DNA of 64,000 nucleotides from Desulfovibrionaceae bacterium (GCA_015709315.1 JACCQI010000004.1:88248-152247), one strand, 5' to 3'; shown: positions 7,967-21,274, numbered from the stretch's first letter. Program-made: numbers and translations. The notes: generated from the sequence alone by a model not told the origin.

Positions 7967-10606
7967 CTATCCGGCCACCAGCTCCTTCAATTTGGCGATG
8001 GCATTGGGAATGCCCGCGGCGTTGGAACCGCCTGCGCGGGCCAGGTCCGGGCGGCCTCCGCCGCCTCCGCCGACCTCACCGGCCACGGGCTTGATGAGGT
8101 CGCCCGCCTTGAACCTGTCGTGCAGGTCCTTGGTCACGGCGAGCGCCACGGAGACCTTGCCGTCCGGGTGACCGGCCAGCAGGCAGATGATGCCGGAGTC
8201 GATCTTGGAGCGCAGGGCGTCCATCTGCTTGAGCATGACGCCCATGTCCGGGGCCTCCAGCTCGGCGGCCAGGACCTTTACGCCGCCGATCTCCTCCATG
8301 TCCGAGAGGATGTCGCGGCCGGCGCCGGAAGCGAGCTTTTCCTGCAGGGTCTTCATTTTCCTGGCCATGTCCTTGACCTGCTGCTGGAGGTCGTGGACCT
8401 TTTTCGGCAGGTCGGCGGGCTGCGCCTTGAGCATGGCCCCGGCCTCGGCGGCGGCTTGGCGGCGCTCGTCGAGCCAGGCCACGGCGTTGTGCCCGGTGGC
8501 CGCCTCGATGCGGCGGATGCCCGCGGCCACGCCCGATTCGCTCGTGATGATGAATGCCCCGGCGATGCCGGTGTTGTCCAGGTGCGTGCCGCCGCAGAAT
8601 TCCATGGACACGCCCGGCACCTCGATGACGGACACCGTGTCGCCGTACTTTTCGCCGAACAGGGCGGTGGCGCCCTTGGCCTGGGCGTCCTTGATGGCCA
8701 TCACCTCGCGGGTCACGGGCATGGCGTCGTAAATATCCTGGTTGACGATGGCCTCGACCTCGGCGATCTCCTCGGGAGACATGGCCTTGATGTGGGTGAA
8801 GTCGAAGCGCAGCCGGTCCGGCCCCACCAGGGACCCGGCCTGCTTGGCGTGGTCGCCCAGCACCTTCTGCAGGGCGGCGTGGAGCAGGTGGGTGGTGGTG
8901 TGGTTGCGCATGGTGGCCAGCCGCCGGGTCCGGTCCACGTTCAGGAACGCGGAATCCCCGGTCTTGAGCGCGCCCTCGGTGACCACGACCTTGTGGGCGG
9001 TCAGGTTGGTGGACGGCTTGACCGTGTCGAGCACGTCCGCCTTGCCGCTTGCCGCGGCAATGGACCCGGTGTCGCCCACCTGGCCGCCGGACTCGCCGTA
9101 GAAGGGCGTGGTCCTGGCCACCACCCAGCCGGGCGCGCCCTCGGGCAGCTCGTCCACGACCTCGCCCTTGGGGGTCAGCACATAGGCGATCTCGGACTGG
9201 TCGGCCATGGTCTCGTAGCCGGAGAACCCGCTGGTCACGTCCTGCTCGAGCAGGGTCTGGAAGATGGAGGCCACGTCCTTTTCGCCGGAGCCTTTCCAGG
9301 CGGCCTTGGAGCGGTCCTTCTGCTGCTGCATGAATTTGTCGAATTCGTCCTCGTCCACGCCCAGGCCCTGCTGCTCGGCCACGTCGCGCACGATGTCGAT
9401 GGGGAAGCCGTAGGTGTCGTAGAGCTTGAAGGTGGTCTCGCCGGGCACGACCGCGGCGTCGGCCTTCTTCAGCTCGGCCAGCTCGCCTTCGAGCATTTCG
9501 AGGCCCTTGTCGAGCGTCTTGGCAAAGGATTCCTCCTCGCCCCTGACCACCTCGACCATGAAGTCGCGGGTTTCCTCCAGCTCCTTGTAGTGGCCGCCCA
9601 TGTCGTCGATGACCTTGGAGGCGGTCTTCCACAGGAAGGACCCCTCAAGGCCCATGAGCTTGCCGAAGCGGTAGGCGCGGCGGATCAGGCGGCGCAGGAT
9701 GTAGCCGCGTCCCTCGTTGGACGGGAGCACCTGGTCCGGGATGAGGAAGGCGATGGCCCGCGAGTGGTCGGCGATGACCTGCAGCGCGGTGTCGATCTCC
9801 TCGTTGTCGCGGTATGTAACGCCCGCCAGGTCGGCGGTGTACTGGATGATGGACTGGAACAGGTCGGTCTCGTAGTTGGAGTGCACGCCCTGGACCACGG
9901 CGGCGACGCGCTCCAGCCCCATGCCGGTGTCGATGGACGGGCGGGGCAGGTCGGTGCGGGTGCCGTTCTCGTCCTGGTCGTACTGCATGAACACCAGGTT
10001 CCAGATTTCCAGGAACCGGTCGCAGTCGCACTTGCCGATGCCGCAGTTCGGGCCGCAGCCCACTTCCTCGCCCTGGTCGTAGTGGACCTCGGAGCAGGGG
10101 CCGCAGGGGCCGGTGTCGCCCATGGACCAGAAGTTGTCCTTTTCGCCCAGGCGGTAGATGCGGTCCTCGGAGACCCCGGCCACCTTCTGCCACAGCTCGT
10201 TCGCCTCGTCATCGTCCTTGTATATGGTGATGTAGAGGCGGTCCTTGTCGAGCTTCAGTTCCTCGGTCAAAAACTCCCAGCAGAACCGGATGGCGTCTTC
10301 CTTGAAGTAGTCGCCGAAGGAGAAGTTGCCGAGCATCTCGAAAAAGGTGTGGTGGCGGGCCGTGCGGCCCACGTTTTCCAGGTCGTTGTGCTTGCCGCCC
10401 ACGCGCAGGCATTTCTGGGAGGTGGTGGCGCGGTTGTAGTCGCGCCTTTCCTGGCCCAGGAAGAGCTTCTTGAACTGGACCATGCCCGCGTTGGTGAAAA
10501 GCAGGGTCGGGTCGTCCTTGGGAGTGAGCGGCGAGGACTCCACCTGGGCGTGGCCGTTCCTTTCAAAGTATTCCAGGAACCGCTGTCTGATTTCGTTGGC
10601 TTTCAT
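7967..10606 (-). CDS. alaS: Alanyl-tRNA synthetase
   Basis: Class II synthetase that charges tRNA-Ala and edits mischarged Ser or Gly. The 879 residues are typical. The catalytic domain begins [19 protein letters not shown]; the editing domain has [11 protein letters not shown] near residue 567 and CGGTH near residue 670; the C-terminal DHHA1 region has a coiled coil and the [18 protein letters not shown] element. The ATG at 10606 has GGAG twelve bases upstream; an in-frame start at 10624 would add six residues. It lies 90 bp downstream of recA with a terminator between, so it probably has its own promoter. Confidence 0.97.
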   Translation of the reverse strand: MKANEIRQRFLEYFERNGHAQVESSPLTPKDDPTLLFTNAGMVQFKKLFLGQERRDYNRATTSQKCLRVGGKHNDLENVGRTARHHTFFEMLGNFSFGDYFKEDAIRFCWEFLTEELKLDKDRLYITIYKDDDEANELWQKVAGVSEDRIYRLGEKDNFWSMGDTGPCGPCSEVHYDQGEEVGCGPNCGIGKCDCDRFLEIWNLVFMQYDQDENGTRTDLPRPSIDTGMGLERVAAVVQGVHSNYETDLFQSIIQYTADLAGVTYRDNEEIDTALQVIADHSRAIAFLIPDQVLPSNEGRGYILRRLIRRAYRFGKLMGLEGSFLWKTASKVIDDMGGHYKELEETRDFMVEVVRGEEESFAKTLDKGLEMLEGELAELKKADAAVVPGETTFKLYDTYGFPIDIVRDVAEQQGLGVDEDEFDKFMQQQKDRSKAAWKGSGEKDVASIFQTLLEQDVTSGFSGYETMADQSEIAYVLTPKGEVVDELPEGAPGWVVARTTPFYGESGGQVGDTGSIAAASGKADVLDTVKPSTNLTAHKVVVTEGALKTGDSAFLNVDRTRRLATMRNHTTTHLLHAALQKVLGDHAKQAGSLVGPDRLRFDFTHIKAMSPEEIAEVEAIVNQDIYDAMPVTREVMAIKDAQAKGATALFGEKYGDTVSVIEVPGVSMEFCGGTHLDNTGIAGAFIITSESGVAAGIRRIEAATGHNAVAWLDERRQAAAEAGAMLKAQPADLPKKVHDLQQQVKDMARKMKTLQEKLASGAGRDILSDMEEIGGVKVLAAELEAPDMGVMLKQMDALRSKIDSGIICLLAGHPDGKVSVALAVTKDLHDRFKAGDLIKPVAGEVGGGGGGRPDLARAGGSNAAGIPNAIAKLKELVAG

Positions 10607-10646
10607 CGGTAAAAAAATCTCCAAGACTGGTTGATCTCCGACAGAA

Positions 10647-10677
10647 AAACGCCCCGGGCGGATTCCCCGAGGCGTTT
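10647..10677 (-). terminator. Terminator between recA and alaS
   Basis: On the minus strand, AAACGCC...CGGG pairs with CCCG...GGCGTTT and is followed by TTTC, 20 bases after the recA stop. Confidence 0.75.
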
Positions 10678-10696
10678 GTGTCGGGCTGAAAATACG

Positions 10697-11743
<1,047 letters not shown>

Positions 11744-11774
11744 GCAGGTATCCTCCGGGATTTACAGGCGGCAA

Positions 11775-11793
11775 CAAACGAGCAACACGTTTG
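11775..11793 (-). promoter_or_regulatory. Inverted repeat upstream of recA, candidate operator
   Basis: CAAACG-N7-CGTTTG, 32 bp before the recA start codon. It does not match the enterobacterial or Bacillus LexA box; a lineage-specific SOS operator is possible but unproven. Confidence 0.3.
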
Positions 11794-11899
11794 GATACCA
11801 GATACCTTCGCGGTGGGCAACAAGCACATACGGTACGGGCCTGGACGGTTTGCCGGTAACACTTGCCCTTGGCCGCGATCTCACATAAAGGTGCCACCC

Positions 11900-12997
11900 A
11901 TGATGGCGAAAAATCCGACATACGACGCTCTGGCGCTCCTGTCCGGCGGCCTGGATTCCATCCTGGCCATGCGGACGGTCATGGACCAGGGGCTCAGGGT
12001 GCTGGGCCTGCACTTCGTCACGCCCTTTTTCGGCAAGCCCGCGGAACTGCCCCGGTGGAAGAAGCTCTACGGCGTGGACGGCGTGGCCGTGGACATCGGC
12101 CAGGACTACGTGGACATGCTGCTCGCCCCCTCCCAGGGGTACGGCAAATGGCTCAACCCGTGCATCGACTGCAAGATCACCATGCTCACCCACGCCGTGC
12201 GGCTGCTGCCGGAGTACGGGGCCAAGTTCCTCATCTCCGGCGAGGTGGTGGGCCAGCGGCCCATGAGCCAGCGCGAGGACACCCTCAACCTGATCACCAA
12301 GCGGGCGTGCGTGCGCGACCTGCTCCTGCGGCCCCTGTGCGCCGAGCGCCGGCCGGTCACGCCCATGGAGGCGTCCGGGCTGGTGGACCGTGAGCGGCTG
12401 CACGGCTGGTCCGGGCGCGGCCGCAAGCCGCAACTGGCCATGGCCGAGCGCTACGGGTTCTCCGAGGTGCCCACCCCGGGGGGCGGCTGCTGCCTGACCG
12501 AGGTGCAGGGCGCGGCCCGGTTCGCAACCCTGCTTTCCCATCGCCCGATTCCGTCGCCCAACGATTTTTCCCTGGCCCGCGCCGGGCGGCAGTACTGGGC
12601 CGGTCCCCACTGGCTGACCTTCGGCCGGACAGCGGCGGACAACGACCAGATTGCGGCCCTGGTCGAACCCTCGGATCACGTGTTCAAGCTCAAGGATTTT
12701 CCCGGCCCCCTGGCCGTGGGCCGTCCGGTGGACGGCCGTTGGCCGAACGAGGCCGTGGCCGATGCCGCCGCTCTGGTCGCCTCCTATTCGGGCAAGGCCC
12801 GCAACCACTTCGAGTCCACGGGCGAAAAGGTCCGGGTGGCGGTCCGCACCGGCGACGCCGTGGACGTCGTGGAGGTGGCTCCGGTCCGCGACGCCGCGCT
12901 CCCCTGGGCCGAGCCCAGGCCGGAAACCGTGGCCGAGTGGAAAAAGGCGCGCGCCGAAGCGGACGCGCAGGTTGTGCCCCGCCCGCCGCTCAAGTAA
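11900..12997 (+). CDS. PP-loop tRNA 2-thiouridylase-like protein
   Basis: A 365-residue cytoplasmic protein whose first 230 residues are an ATP-pyrophosphatase (PP-loop) domain: SGGLDSILA near residue 16 is the ATP-binding loop, and Cys90 and Cys93 in NPCIDCK together with GGGCCLTE near residue 195 resemble the catalytic cysteines of MnmA/ThiI-type sulfur transferases. The C-terminal third has the DHVFKLKDFPGP and SYSGKARNHFE segments seen in the NFACT-R-like domain that often follows this PP-loop in delta-proteobacteria. tRNA thiolation is the likely role; the exact base is not known. It is divergent from recA and 9 bp before the exchanger gene, likely cotranscribed. Confidence 0.75.
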   Translation: MMAKNPTYDALALLSGGLDSILAMRTVMDQGLRVLGLHFVTPFFGKPAELPRWKKLYGVDGVAVDIGQDYVDMLLAPSQGYGKWLNPCIDCKITMLTHAVRLLPEYGAKFLISGEVVGQRPMSQREDTLNLITKRACVRDLLLRPLCAERRPVTPMEASGLVDRERLHGWSGRGRKPQLAMAERYGFSEVPTPGGGCCLTEVQGAARFATLLSHRPIPSPNDFSLARAGRQYWAGPHWLTFGRTAADNDQIAALVEPSDHVFKLKDFPGPLAVGRPVDGRWPNEAVADAAALVASYSGKARNHFESTGEKVRVAVRTGDAVDVVEVAPVRDAALPWAEPRPETVAEWKKARAEADAQVVPRPPLK

Positions 12998-13006
12998 GGA
13001 GAAGAG

Positions 13007-13936
13007 ATGGTCCTCAACATCCTGACATTCTGCGCCGCAGCAGCCCTGCTGTGGTTCGGCGCCAATTGGATCGTGACCTCGGCCGCGCTGATCGCCCGCA
13101 AGTTCAACGTGTCCGAGCTGATCATCGGCCTGACCATCGTGGCGCTGGGCACCAGCGCGCCGGAATTCCTGGTCACCGTGAACGCGGCCTTCAGGGGGCA
13201 CAACGACATTTCGCTGTCCAACGTGGTCGGCTCCAATATCTTCAACCTCGGCTTCATCCTCGGCCTCATGGCCCTGATCAAGCCGCTCAAGTCCACCCCG
13301 ACCATCGTGTACCGCGACGGGCTGCTGCTGTTCCTGACCACGGCGGCCATCCTGGCCATGTCCTACACGGGCGAACTGGGCCGCGTGTTCGGCGGGTGCC
13401 TGCTGGCCCTGCTTATCGGGTATCTCGTCTACCTGGGCATGAAGCGGGAGAACGTGGGCGACGACGAACTGGAGGAGATCAAGGGGCGGTCCGCCTCCTG
13501 GCGGGATGCGGGCCTGCTGTTGGGCGGGTTCGCGGCCATCGCCGCGGGCGGGCACCTGATGGTCTCCGCCGCCACGGCCATCGCCTCGGCGCTCGGCGTG
13601 TCCTCCTGGGTCATCGGCGTGACCATCGTGGCCGCGGGCACCTCCCTGCCCGAGCTGGTCACCTGCCTGGCCGCCTCCATCAAGGGCAAGAACGAGATGC
13701 TGCTCGGCAATCTCATCGGTTCGGATTTCTTCAACTTCGCGGGCGTGCTCGGCCTGACCTGCCTGCTCAAGCCACTGCCGGTTTCGGACGCGGCCTCGTC
13801 GGGCCTGGTCGTGCTCGTGTCCATGGTCGGGCTGGTGCTCATCCTCCTGCGCACGGGCTGGAAGATCCGCCGCTGGGAGGGCGGGCTGCTCATCGCCATC
13901 AACCTCATCCGCTGGGCGCGCGACTTCATGGGCTGA
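13007..13936 (+). CDS. CaCA-family sodium/calcium-type cation exchanger
   Basis: A 309-residue inner-membrane antiporter with two homologous halves, the signature of the Ca2+/cation antiporter family. The alpha-1 repeat has TIVALGTSAPEFLVT and VVGSNIFNLGF, the alpha-2 repeat TIVAAGTSLPELVT and LIGSDFFNFAG. About ten hydrophobic helices are visible. The conserved Glu/Pro and Asn/Asp residues of both repeats are intact, so it should be active; the counter-ion is not determined. GGAGAAG precedes the ATG at 13007, 9 bp after the previous stop. Confidence 0.92.
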   Translation: MVLNILTFCAAAALLWFGANWIVTSAALIARKFNVSELIIGLTIVALGTSAPEFLVTVNAAFRGHNDISLSNVVGSNIFNLGFILGLMALIKPLKSTPTIVYRDGLLLFLTTAAILAMSYTGELGRVFGGCLLALLIGYLVYLGMKRENVGDDELEEIKGRSASWRDAGLLLGGFAAIAAGGHLMVSAATAIASALGVSSWVIGVTIVAAGTSLPELVTCLAASIKGKNEMLLGNLIGSDFFNFAGVLGLTCLLKPLPVSDAASSGLVVLVSMVGLVLILLRTGWKIRRWEGGLLIAINLIRWARDFMG

Positions 13937-13982
13937 TTCCGGCTTGCGGCAGTCCATTCCACCAAGTCTCATATTGAAATAA

Positions 13983-14001
13983 GGGGAGCCTGAGGCTCCC
14001 C
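13983..14001. terminator. Hairpin terminator between convergent genes
   Basis: GGGGAGCC-TGA-GGCTCCCC between the exchanger gene and the methyltransferase gene; weak T-runs on both sides. Confidence 0.65.
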
Positions 14002-14043
14002 ATGCGGTCCGCGTTATTTTAATGACCGGGTCTGCCGTCGCGG

Positions 14044-14829
14044 CTATTCCCCGTCCGGCCTGTCCCAGATCAACAGTTCTATCTTGTAGTCCGTCCGTTC
14101 CACGAACACGCCGGGTTTTTCCTCGTACCGGGCCATGAATCGCTTCAGGTCGGCCGGGTCCGGGTCCACGCCGTACTGCTTGAGGAAGAGGGAGGCCCCG
14201 TCCACGCGCGCCTCCAGGGTCTTGGGGACCACCCAGGTGCCCTCGATGGGGTGCATGCGGTACGGGACGTCGTGCTCGTCGAGCCACAGGCGCATGTCCG
14301 TGCCGTTGGTGAAGACCTTGGGGGTGACGCCGTAGCGGGCGTACAGGGGGGTCATGATGTTGGAGTCCATGAGCCCGGCAAAGCCCATGAACACGGTGAC
14401 GCCGCCGGCGTGGCGCAACAGCTTGAGCCGGGAGGCGTCGTCCCGGATGGCCGGGGTCATGGAGCAGAACACGATGTCGAAGGTGGCGTCGGAATCGAAC
14501 TCCATCCACTCGGAGCGTACGCAGTCGATGTTGGAAAGCCCTTGCGCCCCGGCGTCCTCGCGCAGGATGTCCAGCATTCCCTGCGAGATGTCCACGGCCG
14601 TGACCCGCTCGGCCTCACGGGCGATGCGGATGGTGTACATGCCGCTGCCGCTGCCCACGTCCAGCACGGTCTTGCCGTTAAAATCCACGCCGTGGCGGCG
14701 GATTCTGTCCAATACGCCCGCCTCGTAATTGTCCTCGCCTTCCTCGAAACGGGGAAAGGTCCTGGCCTTGTTGTCCCAGAATTCCCTGGTCTTGGGGTCG
14801 TTGGGCTTCACCCCTTCCATATGCGTCAT
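14044..14829 (-). CDS. SAM-dependent class I methyltransferase
   Basis: A 261-residue soluble protein with the class I Rossmann motif I TVLDVGSGSGMYTIRIA near residue 56, an acidic motif (TAVDISQGML) that would bind the ribose, and motif FDIVFCSMTPAI. The acceptor is unknown; the overall pattern resembles UbiE/small-molecule methyltransferases. The start MTHMEG at 14829 has GGGAGCGATCC before it. It stands alone between a terminator and a 270-bp upstream gap containing no gene. Confidence 0.8.
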   Translation of the reverse strand: MTHMEGVKPNDPKTREFWDNKARTFPRFEEGEDNYEAGVLDRIRRHGVDFNGKTVLDVGSGSGMYTIRIAREAERVTAVDISQGMLDILREDAGAQGLSNIDCVRSEWMEFDSDATFDIVFCSMTPAIRDDASRLKLLRHAGGVTVFMGFAGLMDSNIMTPLYARYGVTPKVFTNGTDMRLWLDEHDVPYRMHPIEGTWVVPKTLEARVDGASLFLKQYGVDPDPADLKRFMARYEEKPGVFVERTDYKIELLIWDRPDGE

Positions 14830-15102
14830 GGATCGCTCCCGAATGCGTGTTCGCCGCCGTGCGCCTGGCTGCGGCGGCTGGATAACAAAAGTGAAATAGT
14901 GACATGAAACAGGTTTGATTTTAAAACCTTTGCGCAATGAGGACAAGCCTTTTCCGGTGCCGGGGCATCGCGCTTTGGCGAAATTTTCACGGCGGGCGGA
15001 TTTCAGGCGGGCCGAAGGCATGGGGGCAGGCGTCGGGGCATTGACGAAATCGGGCGGATGAGCGAACACCGTGCTAGACGTTTCAACCGCAAGGAGTCGT
15101 TC

Positions 15103-15534
15103 ATGCTGTCACTCATAGGAAACCTGATCTGGTGGATCATCGGCGGCCTGCTCATGGCGCTCGGCTGGTTCCTGTCCGGCTGTCTGCTGATCATTTCCAT
15201 CATCGGCATTCCCTGGGCGCGCAGCGCCTTCGTCATCGCGGGCTTCGCCCTGATGCCGTTCGGGCGCACCCTGGTGAAGCGCGACCTGGTCACCGGGCAG
15301 AAGGACCTGGGCACCTCGGATTGGGGCATTCTCGGCAACATCCTCTGGTTCCTGTTCGCGGGCTGGTGGCTCTGCCTGGGGCATCTCGCGTCCTCGCTCG
15401 GCTGCTTCATCACCATCATCGGCATCCCCTGGGGCTGGCAGCACCTCAAGCTGGCGGCCGTCACCCTGGCCCCCATCGGCCTGACCGTGGTCTCCGCCGA
15501 GGAGGCCGAGTGGCTGCACGGGGTCCGAAGATAG
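15103..15534 (+). CDS. YccF family inner-membrane protein
   Basis: A 143-residue protein with two copies of the YccF domain pattern: LIGNLIWWIIGGL...IIGIPWARSAF and ILGNILWFLFAGWW...IIGIPWGWQHLKLA, giving about four membrane helices. The family is widespread and its function is not established. AAGGAGTCGTTC precedes the ATG at 15103. No terminator separates it clearly from the next gene, so weak cotranscription is possible. Confidence 0.88.
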   Translation: MLSLIGNLIWWIIGGLLMALGWFLSGCLLIISIIGIPWARSAFVIAGFALMPFGRTLVKRDLVTGQKDLGTSDWGILGNILWFLFAGWWLCLGHLASSLGCFITIIGIPWGWQHLKLAAVTLAPIGLTVVSAEEAEWLHGVRR

Positions 15535-15661
15535 CGATCCCCCGCATTTGCATGATGTTGTGCAAACGCATGCACGGTCTTGCCAGTCCGTGAAAGACTG
15601 ATTATCTATGGCGTTGACGCCGGGGAAACCGGCCTGAAAAAGAAAACAACCGGAGGATAAT

Positions 15662-16396
15662 ATGTCCCAGTATTCCAGCATGCCCCAGGCCGGCGCGGCC
15701 AAAGCGGAACTCGTCAATGCCTTCATGCGCGGCGTGTACGGCTGGATGAGCGCGGGCCTCGGCCTGACCGCCCTGGTGGCCTACGCGACCCTGACCGTCC
15801 CGGCCCTGTCCCGGCTCGCCTTCTCCATCAACCCGGAGACCGGCGCGCTGCAGCCGACCATGCTGCCCATGATCGCGCTTCTGGCCGGATTCGGCATGGT
15901 CTTCTACCTGAGCTTCAAGATCGCCACCATGAATCCGTCCACGGCCACGACCCTGTTCATGGTCTTCAGCGCCTTGACCGGGTTCTCCCTGGCCCCGATT
16001 CTCATGGTCTACACTTCGGCCTCGGTCTTCTCGACCTTCCTGACCACGGCCGGGATGTTCGGTGCCATGTCCATTTACGGCATGATCACCAAAAAGGACC
16101 TGACCAGTTGGGGAAGCCTGCTGATGATGGGGTTGATCGGCATCATCATCGCCATGGTCGTGAACATCTTCATCATGAGCCAGGCCATGTCGTTCGCCAT
16201 TTCGGTCATCGGCGTGATCATCTTCCTGGGCCTCACCGCCTACGACACCCAGAAGCTCAAGACCATGGGCGAGAACGTCCCCATGGGCGACGCGGCGGCC
16301 GTCCGGCGCGGCACCATCCTGGGCGCGCTGACCCTGTATCTCGACTTCTACAACCTGTTCCTTCTGTTGCTCAGGTTCATGGGCGACCGCCGGTAA
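15662..16396 (+). CDS. Bax inhibitor-1 / YccA family membrane protein
   Basis: A 244-residue, seven-helix membrane protein of the BI-1/TMBIM family: FMRGVYGWMSAGLGLTALVAY starts helix 1, and the C-terminal FLGLTAYDTQKLK with the following LYLDFYNLFLLLLRFMG is highly characteristic. Bacterial relatives (YccA, YetJ) modulate FtsH or conduct Ca2+; the role here is unknown. CGGAGGATAAT precedes the start. A terminator follows. Confidence 0.92.
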   Translation: MSQYSSMPQAGAAKAELVNAFMRGVYGWMSAGLGLTALVAYATLTVPALSRLAFSINPETGALQPTMLPMIALLAGFGMVFYLSFKIATMNPSTATTLFMVFSALTGFSLAPILMVYTSASVFSTFLTTAGMFGAMSIYGMITKKDLTSWGSLLMMGLIGIIIAMVVNIFIMSQAMSFAISVIGVIIFLGLTAYDTQKLKTMGENVPMGDAAAVRRGTILGALTLYLDFYNLFLLLLRFMGDRR

Positions 16397-16420
16397 TCCC
16401 GGCCGATATTGCAGAAAAAC

Positions 16421-16452
16421 GGCCGCATCCGGTTTTCGGGTGCGGCCTTTTC
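16421..16452 (+). terminator. Terminator of the BI-1 gene
   Basis: GGCCGCA...TGCGGCC stem with the TTTTCC tail, 24 bases after the stop. Confidence 0.8.
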
Positions 16453-16536
16453 CGTTCCGGCGGCATGCGGCCGCGCGCCTTGCCACGCGACCTCGGGCCG
16501 CGTATGTTTTCCCCATGTCGCACTCCCTGGAGCATT

Positions 16537-17626
16537 ATGTCTGATACCGTGACCGATGTGCAGCGTTCGCTTTCCGCCGTGCTCAAGCCGTGCGGATGGC
16601 TTTACGGCCGCGCCATGCGGCTGCGCGGGAAGCTGTACAAGAAAGGGCTTGCGCGTAGTTGGACGCCGTCCGCGCCCACGGTTTCCGTGGGCAATATCGG
16701 CTGGGGCGGCACGGGCAAGACCCCGGTGGCCGACTGGCTGCTCGGCTGGGCCGGGAGCCGGGGGCTGCGGACGGTCCTGCTCACGCGCGGGTATCGGGCC
16801 AAGCCCACGACGCTGCCCTACGTGGTCCGGCCGGGGGCCCTGGCCGAAGAGGCCGGGGACGAACCCCTGATGCTGGCCCGGAACCACGAGCGCGCGCACG
16901 TGGTCGTCGATCCCGACCGGGTGCGCGCCGGGAAGATGGCGGAGCGCGAATTCGATCCGGGGCTGATCGTCCTGGACGACGGGTTCCAGCACATGGCGGT
17001 CAGGCGGCACGTGAACCTCGTCCTGCTCAGGCCCGACGACCTGGGGGACGGGTGGGACAAGGTGCTTCCGGCCGGTTCGTGGCGCGAGCCCAAGGACGCC
17101 CTCAAACGGGCCGACGCCTTCATGATCAAGACCTCCCCCGAGGGCTTCGAAGAACTCCGGTCGGTTATCGACAAGCGCCTGGGCCTGCTGTTCAAGCCGG
17201 TATTTTCCTTTTCCATCGCGCCCACGGGCGTGAGGCACGTGGTTTCCGGGCGCGCGGCCCCCGACCTGGAGCAGGCGGACTATCTGCTGGTTTCGGGCGT
17301 GGGCGAGCCGGGCCAGGTGGCGGCCACGGCCGAGCGGTATCTCGGTTACGGGCCGAAGGACCACCTGGTTTTCAGGGATCACCACGCCTACACCAAGAAG
17401 GACGTCCTGCGCATCGCCGGGGCGGCCGAGCGGACGGGCTGCGGGGCGGTGCTGTGTACCCCCAAGGACGCGGTCAAGCTCGGGCCTTTGTGTACCGAGG
17501 CGTTTTGGCAATTCGACCTGCGCGTGGAGTTCGGCCCCTCCACCCTGGGCAGGGACATCACCTTCGAGTCGTGGTGGGAAGCCCGGTTCGAGGAAACCCG
17601 GGGCCGGAAAGCGGGACACGGCGGCA

Positions 17627-17634
<8 letters not shown>
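16537..17634 (+). CDS. lpxK: Tetraacyldisaccharide 4'-kinase
   Basis: LpxK phosphorylates the 4' position of the tetraacyl disaccharide to make lipid IVA, at the cytoplasmic face of the inner membrane. The 365 residues have the P-loop GNIGWGGTGKTPV at 52-64, the LTRGYRAKP segment and the VLDDGFQHMAVRRHVNLVL motif with the conserved DDGFQH. The start at 16537 has TGGAGC eight bases upstream. Its last 8 bases overlap the rnr start, so the two are translationally coupled. Its presence implies a lipid A-bearing outer membrane. Confidence 0.95.
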
Positions 17635-19828
<2,194 letters not shown>

Positions 19829-19983
19829 CCCGGTGCCCGACAGCGGGGCGTCCGCATCCTTCCGGTCGGGCTTCGATTCCCGCGCGGGCGGTGCGTTGCG
19901 CTCGAATTCCAGGCGGGAAAACGCACGGCCTCCGGCACCCGGATACCTTTTCATCACAGCGGCAAAGAAAACTGAAAATATAA

Positions 19984-19993
19984 TTGACGTCAA
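19984..19993. promoter_or_regulatory. Palindrome in the AT-rich region upstream of the S24 repressor
   Basis: TTGACGTCAA is a perfect 10-bp palindrome 62 bp before the repressor start, followed by TTAATTATTGTTAA. It is a candidate operator or -35 element for autoregulation. Confidence 0.3.
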
Positions 19994-20054
19994 AGTTAAT
20001 TATTGTTAAACACCGTGGCCATAGAGCAACACATTCATCAACCAAGGCGCAACA

Positions 20055-20714
20055 ATGAGTAACGGATTCGAGGACTTTTTTCGGAGGTTGTGTTCCGAGA
20101 CCGAGATCAAAAATCAGTCCCAGCTCGCGCGCGAGCTGAACGTAGGCCGGGCCGCGGTGTCTTTGGCCAAGAAAAAGAACGCCGTCCCGGCCCGCTGGCT
20201 GCTGGACCTGTCCGCCCGGTTCGGGCTGAACCCGCTGTGGTTGGAGCAGGGCAAGGGGCTGCCCCGGCCCGAGGCCGCCGCGGCCGCTTCCGACAATGGC
20301 CCGTACTACGAGCAGATTCCCAAGGTGCGCGCCCGGCTGTGCGCGGGCGGCGGCTCATTCGAGACCGACGGACAGGTGGAAGGGTATTATTCCTTTCGCT
20401 CGGAATGGCTGCATGGCCGGGGCAATCCGACCAACATGGTGCTCATGGAGGTCGTCGGCAATTCCATGGAGCCCGAGATCAGGGAAGGGGACATGGTGCT
20501 TATCGACCAGTCCCGTTCCGATGTGCTCTCCGGCGGCATCTACGCCGTGGGCGTGGAGGACACGGTCATGGTCAAGCGCGTGGAGCGGCTGCCCGGCACA
20601 CTGGTGCTGCGCAGCGACAACGTGGACTATTCGCCCATCCACCTGTCCGGCGACGAGTTGGAGAACGTCCGCGTCATCGGCCGGGTCCTGTGGTCGTCGC
20701 GGGAATATCGGTAG
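20055..20714 (+). CDS. S24 (LexA/CI-like) self-cleaving transcriptional repressor
   Basis: A 219-residue DNA-binding repressor. Residues 1-65 are a helix-turn-helix domain (NQSQLARELNVGRAAVSLAKKK), residues 85-219 a peptidase S24 domain. The likely autocleavage site is Ala97-Gly98 (LCAGGGS), the nucleophile Ser137 in VVGNSMEPEI and the general base Lys174 in VMVKRVE. RecA-stimulated cleavage is therefore expected. The HTH and the site favour a phage-CI or HdiR-type repressor over LexA itself. No prophage surrounds it, so its targets are not obvious from context; autoregulation is likely. Confidence 0.85.
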   Translation: MSNGFEDFFRRLCSETEIKNQSQLARELNVGRAAVSLAKKKNAVPARWLLDLSARFGLNPLWLEQGKGLPRPEAAAAASDNGPYYEQIPKVRARLCAGGGSFETDGQVEGYYSFRSEWLHGRGNPTNMVLMEVVGNSMEPEIREGDMVLIDQSRSDVLSGGIYAVGVEDTVMVKRVERLPGTLVLRSDNVDYSPIHLSGDELENVRVIGRVLWSSREYR

Positions 20715-20742
20715 CGGTTATTATTTCACATGAACCCGTCGG

Positions 20743-20774
20743 CCCCGGCAGCGCACGCGCTGCCGGGGCTTTTT
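20743..20774 (+). terminator. Terminator of the S24 repressor gene
   Basis: CCCCGGCAGCGC-AC-GCGCTGCCGGGG followed by CTTTTT; a very strong hairpin. Confidence 0.92.
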
Positions 20775-20848
20775 ATGCTTGAAATAATAGGTTTTATCGG
20801 GGCAAAAATGAAATGTAGAAAAAAACAAAACAAAGTGTAAAAAATTAG

Positions 20849-20878
20849 TTGACAAAAAATGTCGGGGGCGTTTATTAA
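20849..20878 (+). promoter_or_regulatory. Sigma-70-type promoter for the 54-residue Cys-rich protein
   Basis: TTGACA at 20849-20854 is a perfect -35 element, with TATTAA at 20873-20878 as the -10 after an 18-base spacer. It lies in a strongly AT-rich patch, 64 bases before the start codon. Confidence 0.6.
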
Positions 20879-20942
20879 AGAGTCACGTTGAGTCCAAAAC
20901 AACATCAGAGGCACTTCGGTGCGGCATATAAAGGAGAGCGTC

Positions 20943-21107
20943 ATGCAGGAGAGGTTTTGCAAGTGCGGTCACAGGCTGATGGTCCAGTATACCCTGGACG
21001 GTTTTCTCCCCTGGGAGGCGGTCATCGTGGATGACGCGGAGACGGTGTCCCCGGTCAAGGTCTGCCCCTGCTGCGGGTCCTATCTTTCCATTCATTTCCT
21101 GAGATAG
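20943..21107 (+). CDS. Small cysteine-rich protein, probable metal-binding
   Basis: 54 residues, starting at 20943 after AAGGAGAGCGTC. Two Cys pairs, CKC at 6-8 (FCKCGHRL) and CPCC near residue 43 (VCPCCGSY), could form one zinc-ribbon or rubredoxin-like site. The protein has its own good promoter and ribosome site, which argues that it is real. I do not recognise the family. It may be a regulator or a small metal-binding adaptor; neither is shown. Confidence 0.65.
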   Translation: MQERFCKCGHRLMVQYTLDGFLPWEAVIVDDAETVSPVKVCPCCGSYLSIHFLR

Positions 21108-21170
21108 ATTTTCATTGTTCGAGTTGGGGGTCCGAACCTTGCGGATCCCTGCTTGCCCATCCCTGTTTGA

Positions 21171-21209
21171 TGAGGGCCGCGCGCAACCCCCCGGAGCGTG
21201 CGGCCCTCG
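21171..21209. terminator. Hairpin terminator between convergent genes
   Basis: GAGGGCCGC and GCGGCCCTC form the stem; it separates the Cys-rich gene from the minus-strand GGDEF gene. Confidence 0.7.
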
Positions 21210-21274
21210 TCCCTTTATATGGGGAGCGGGGGCGCGGCCGGTGCGCGATATTGCAAGAGGGACGGCATGGTCCG

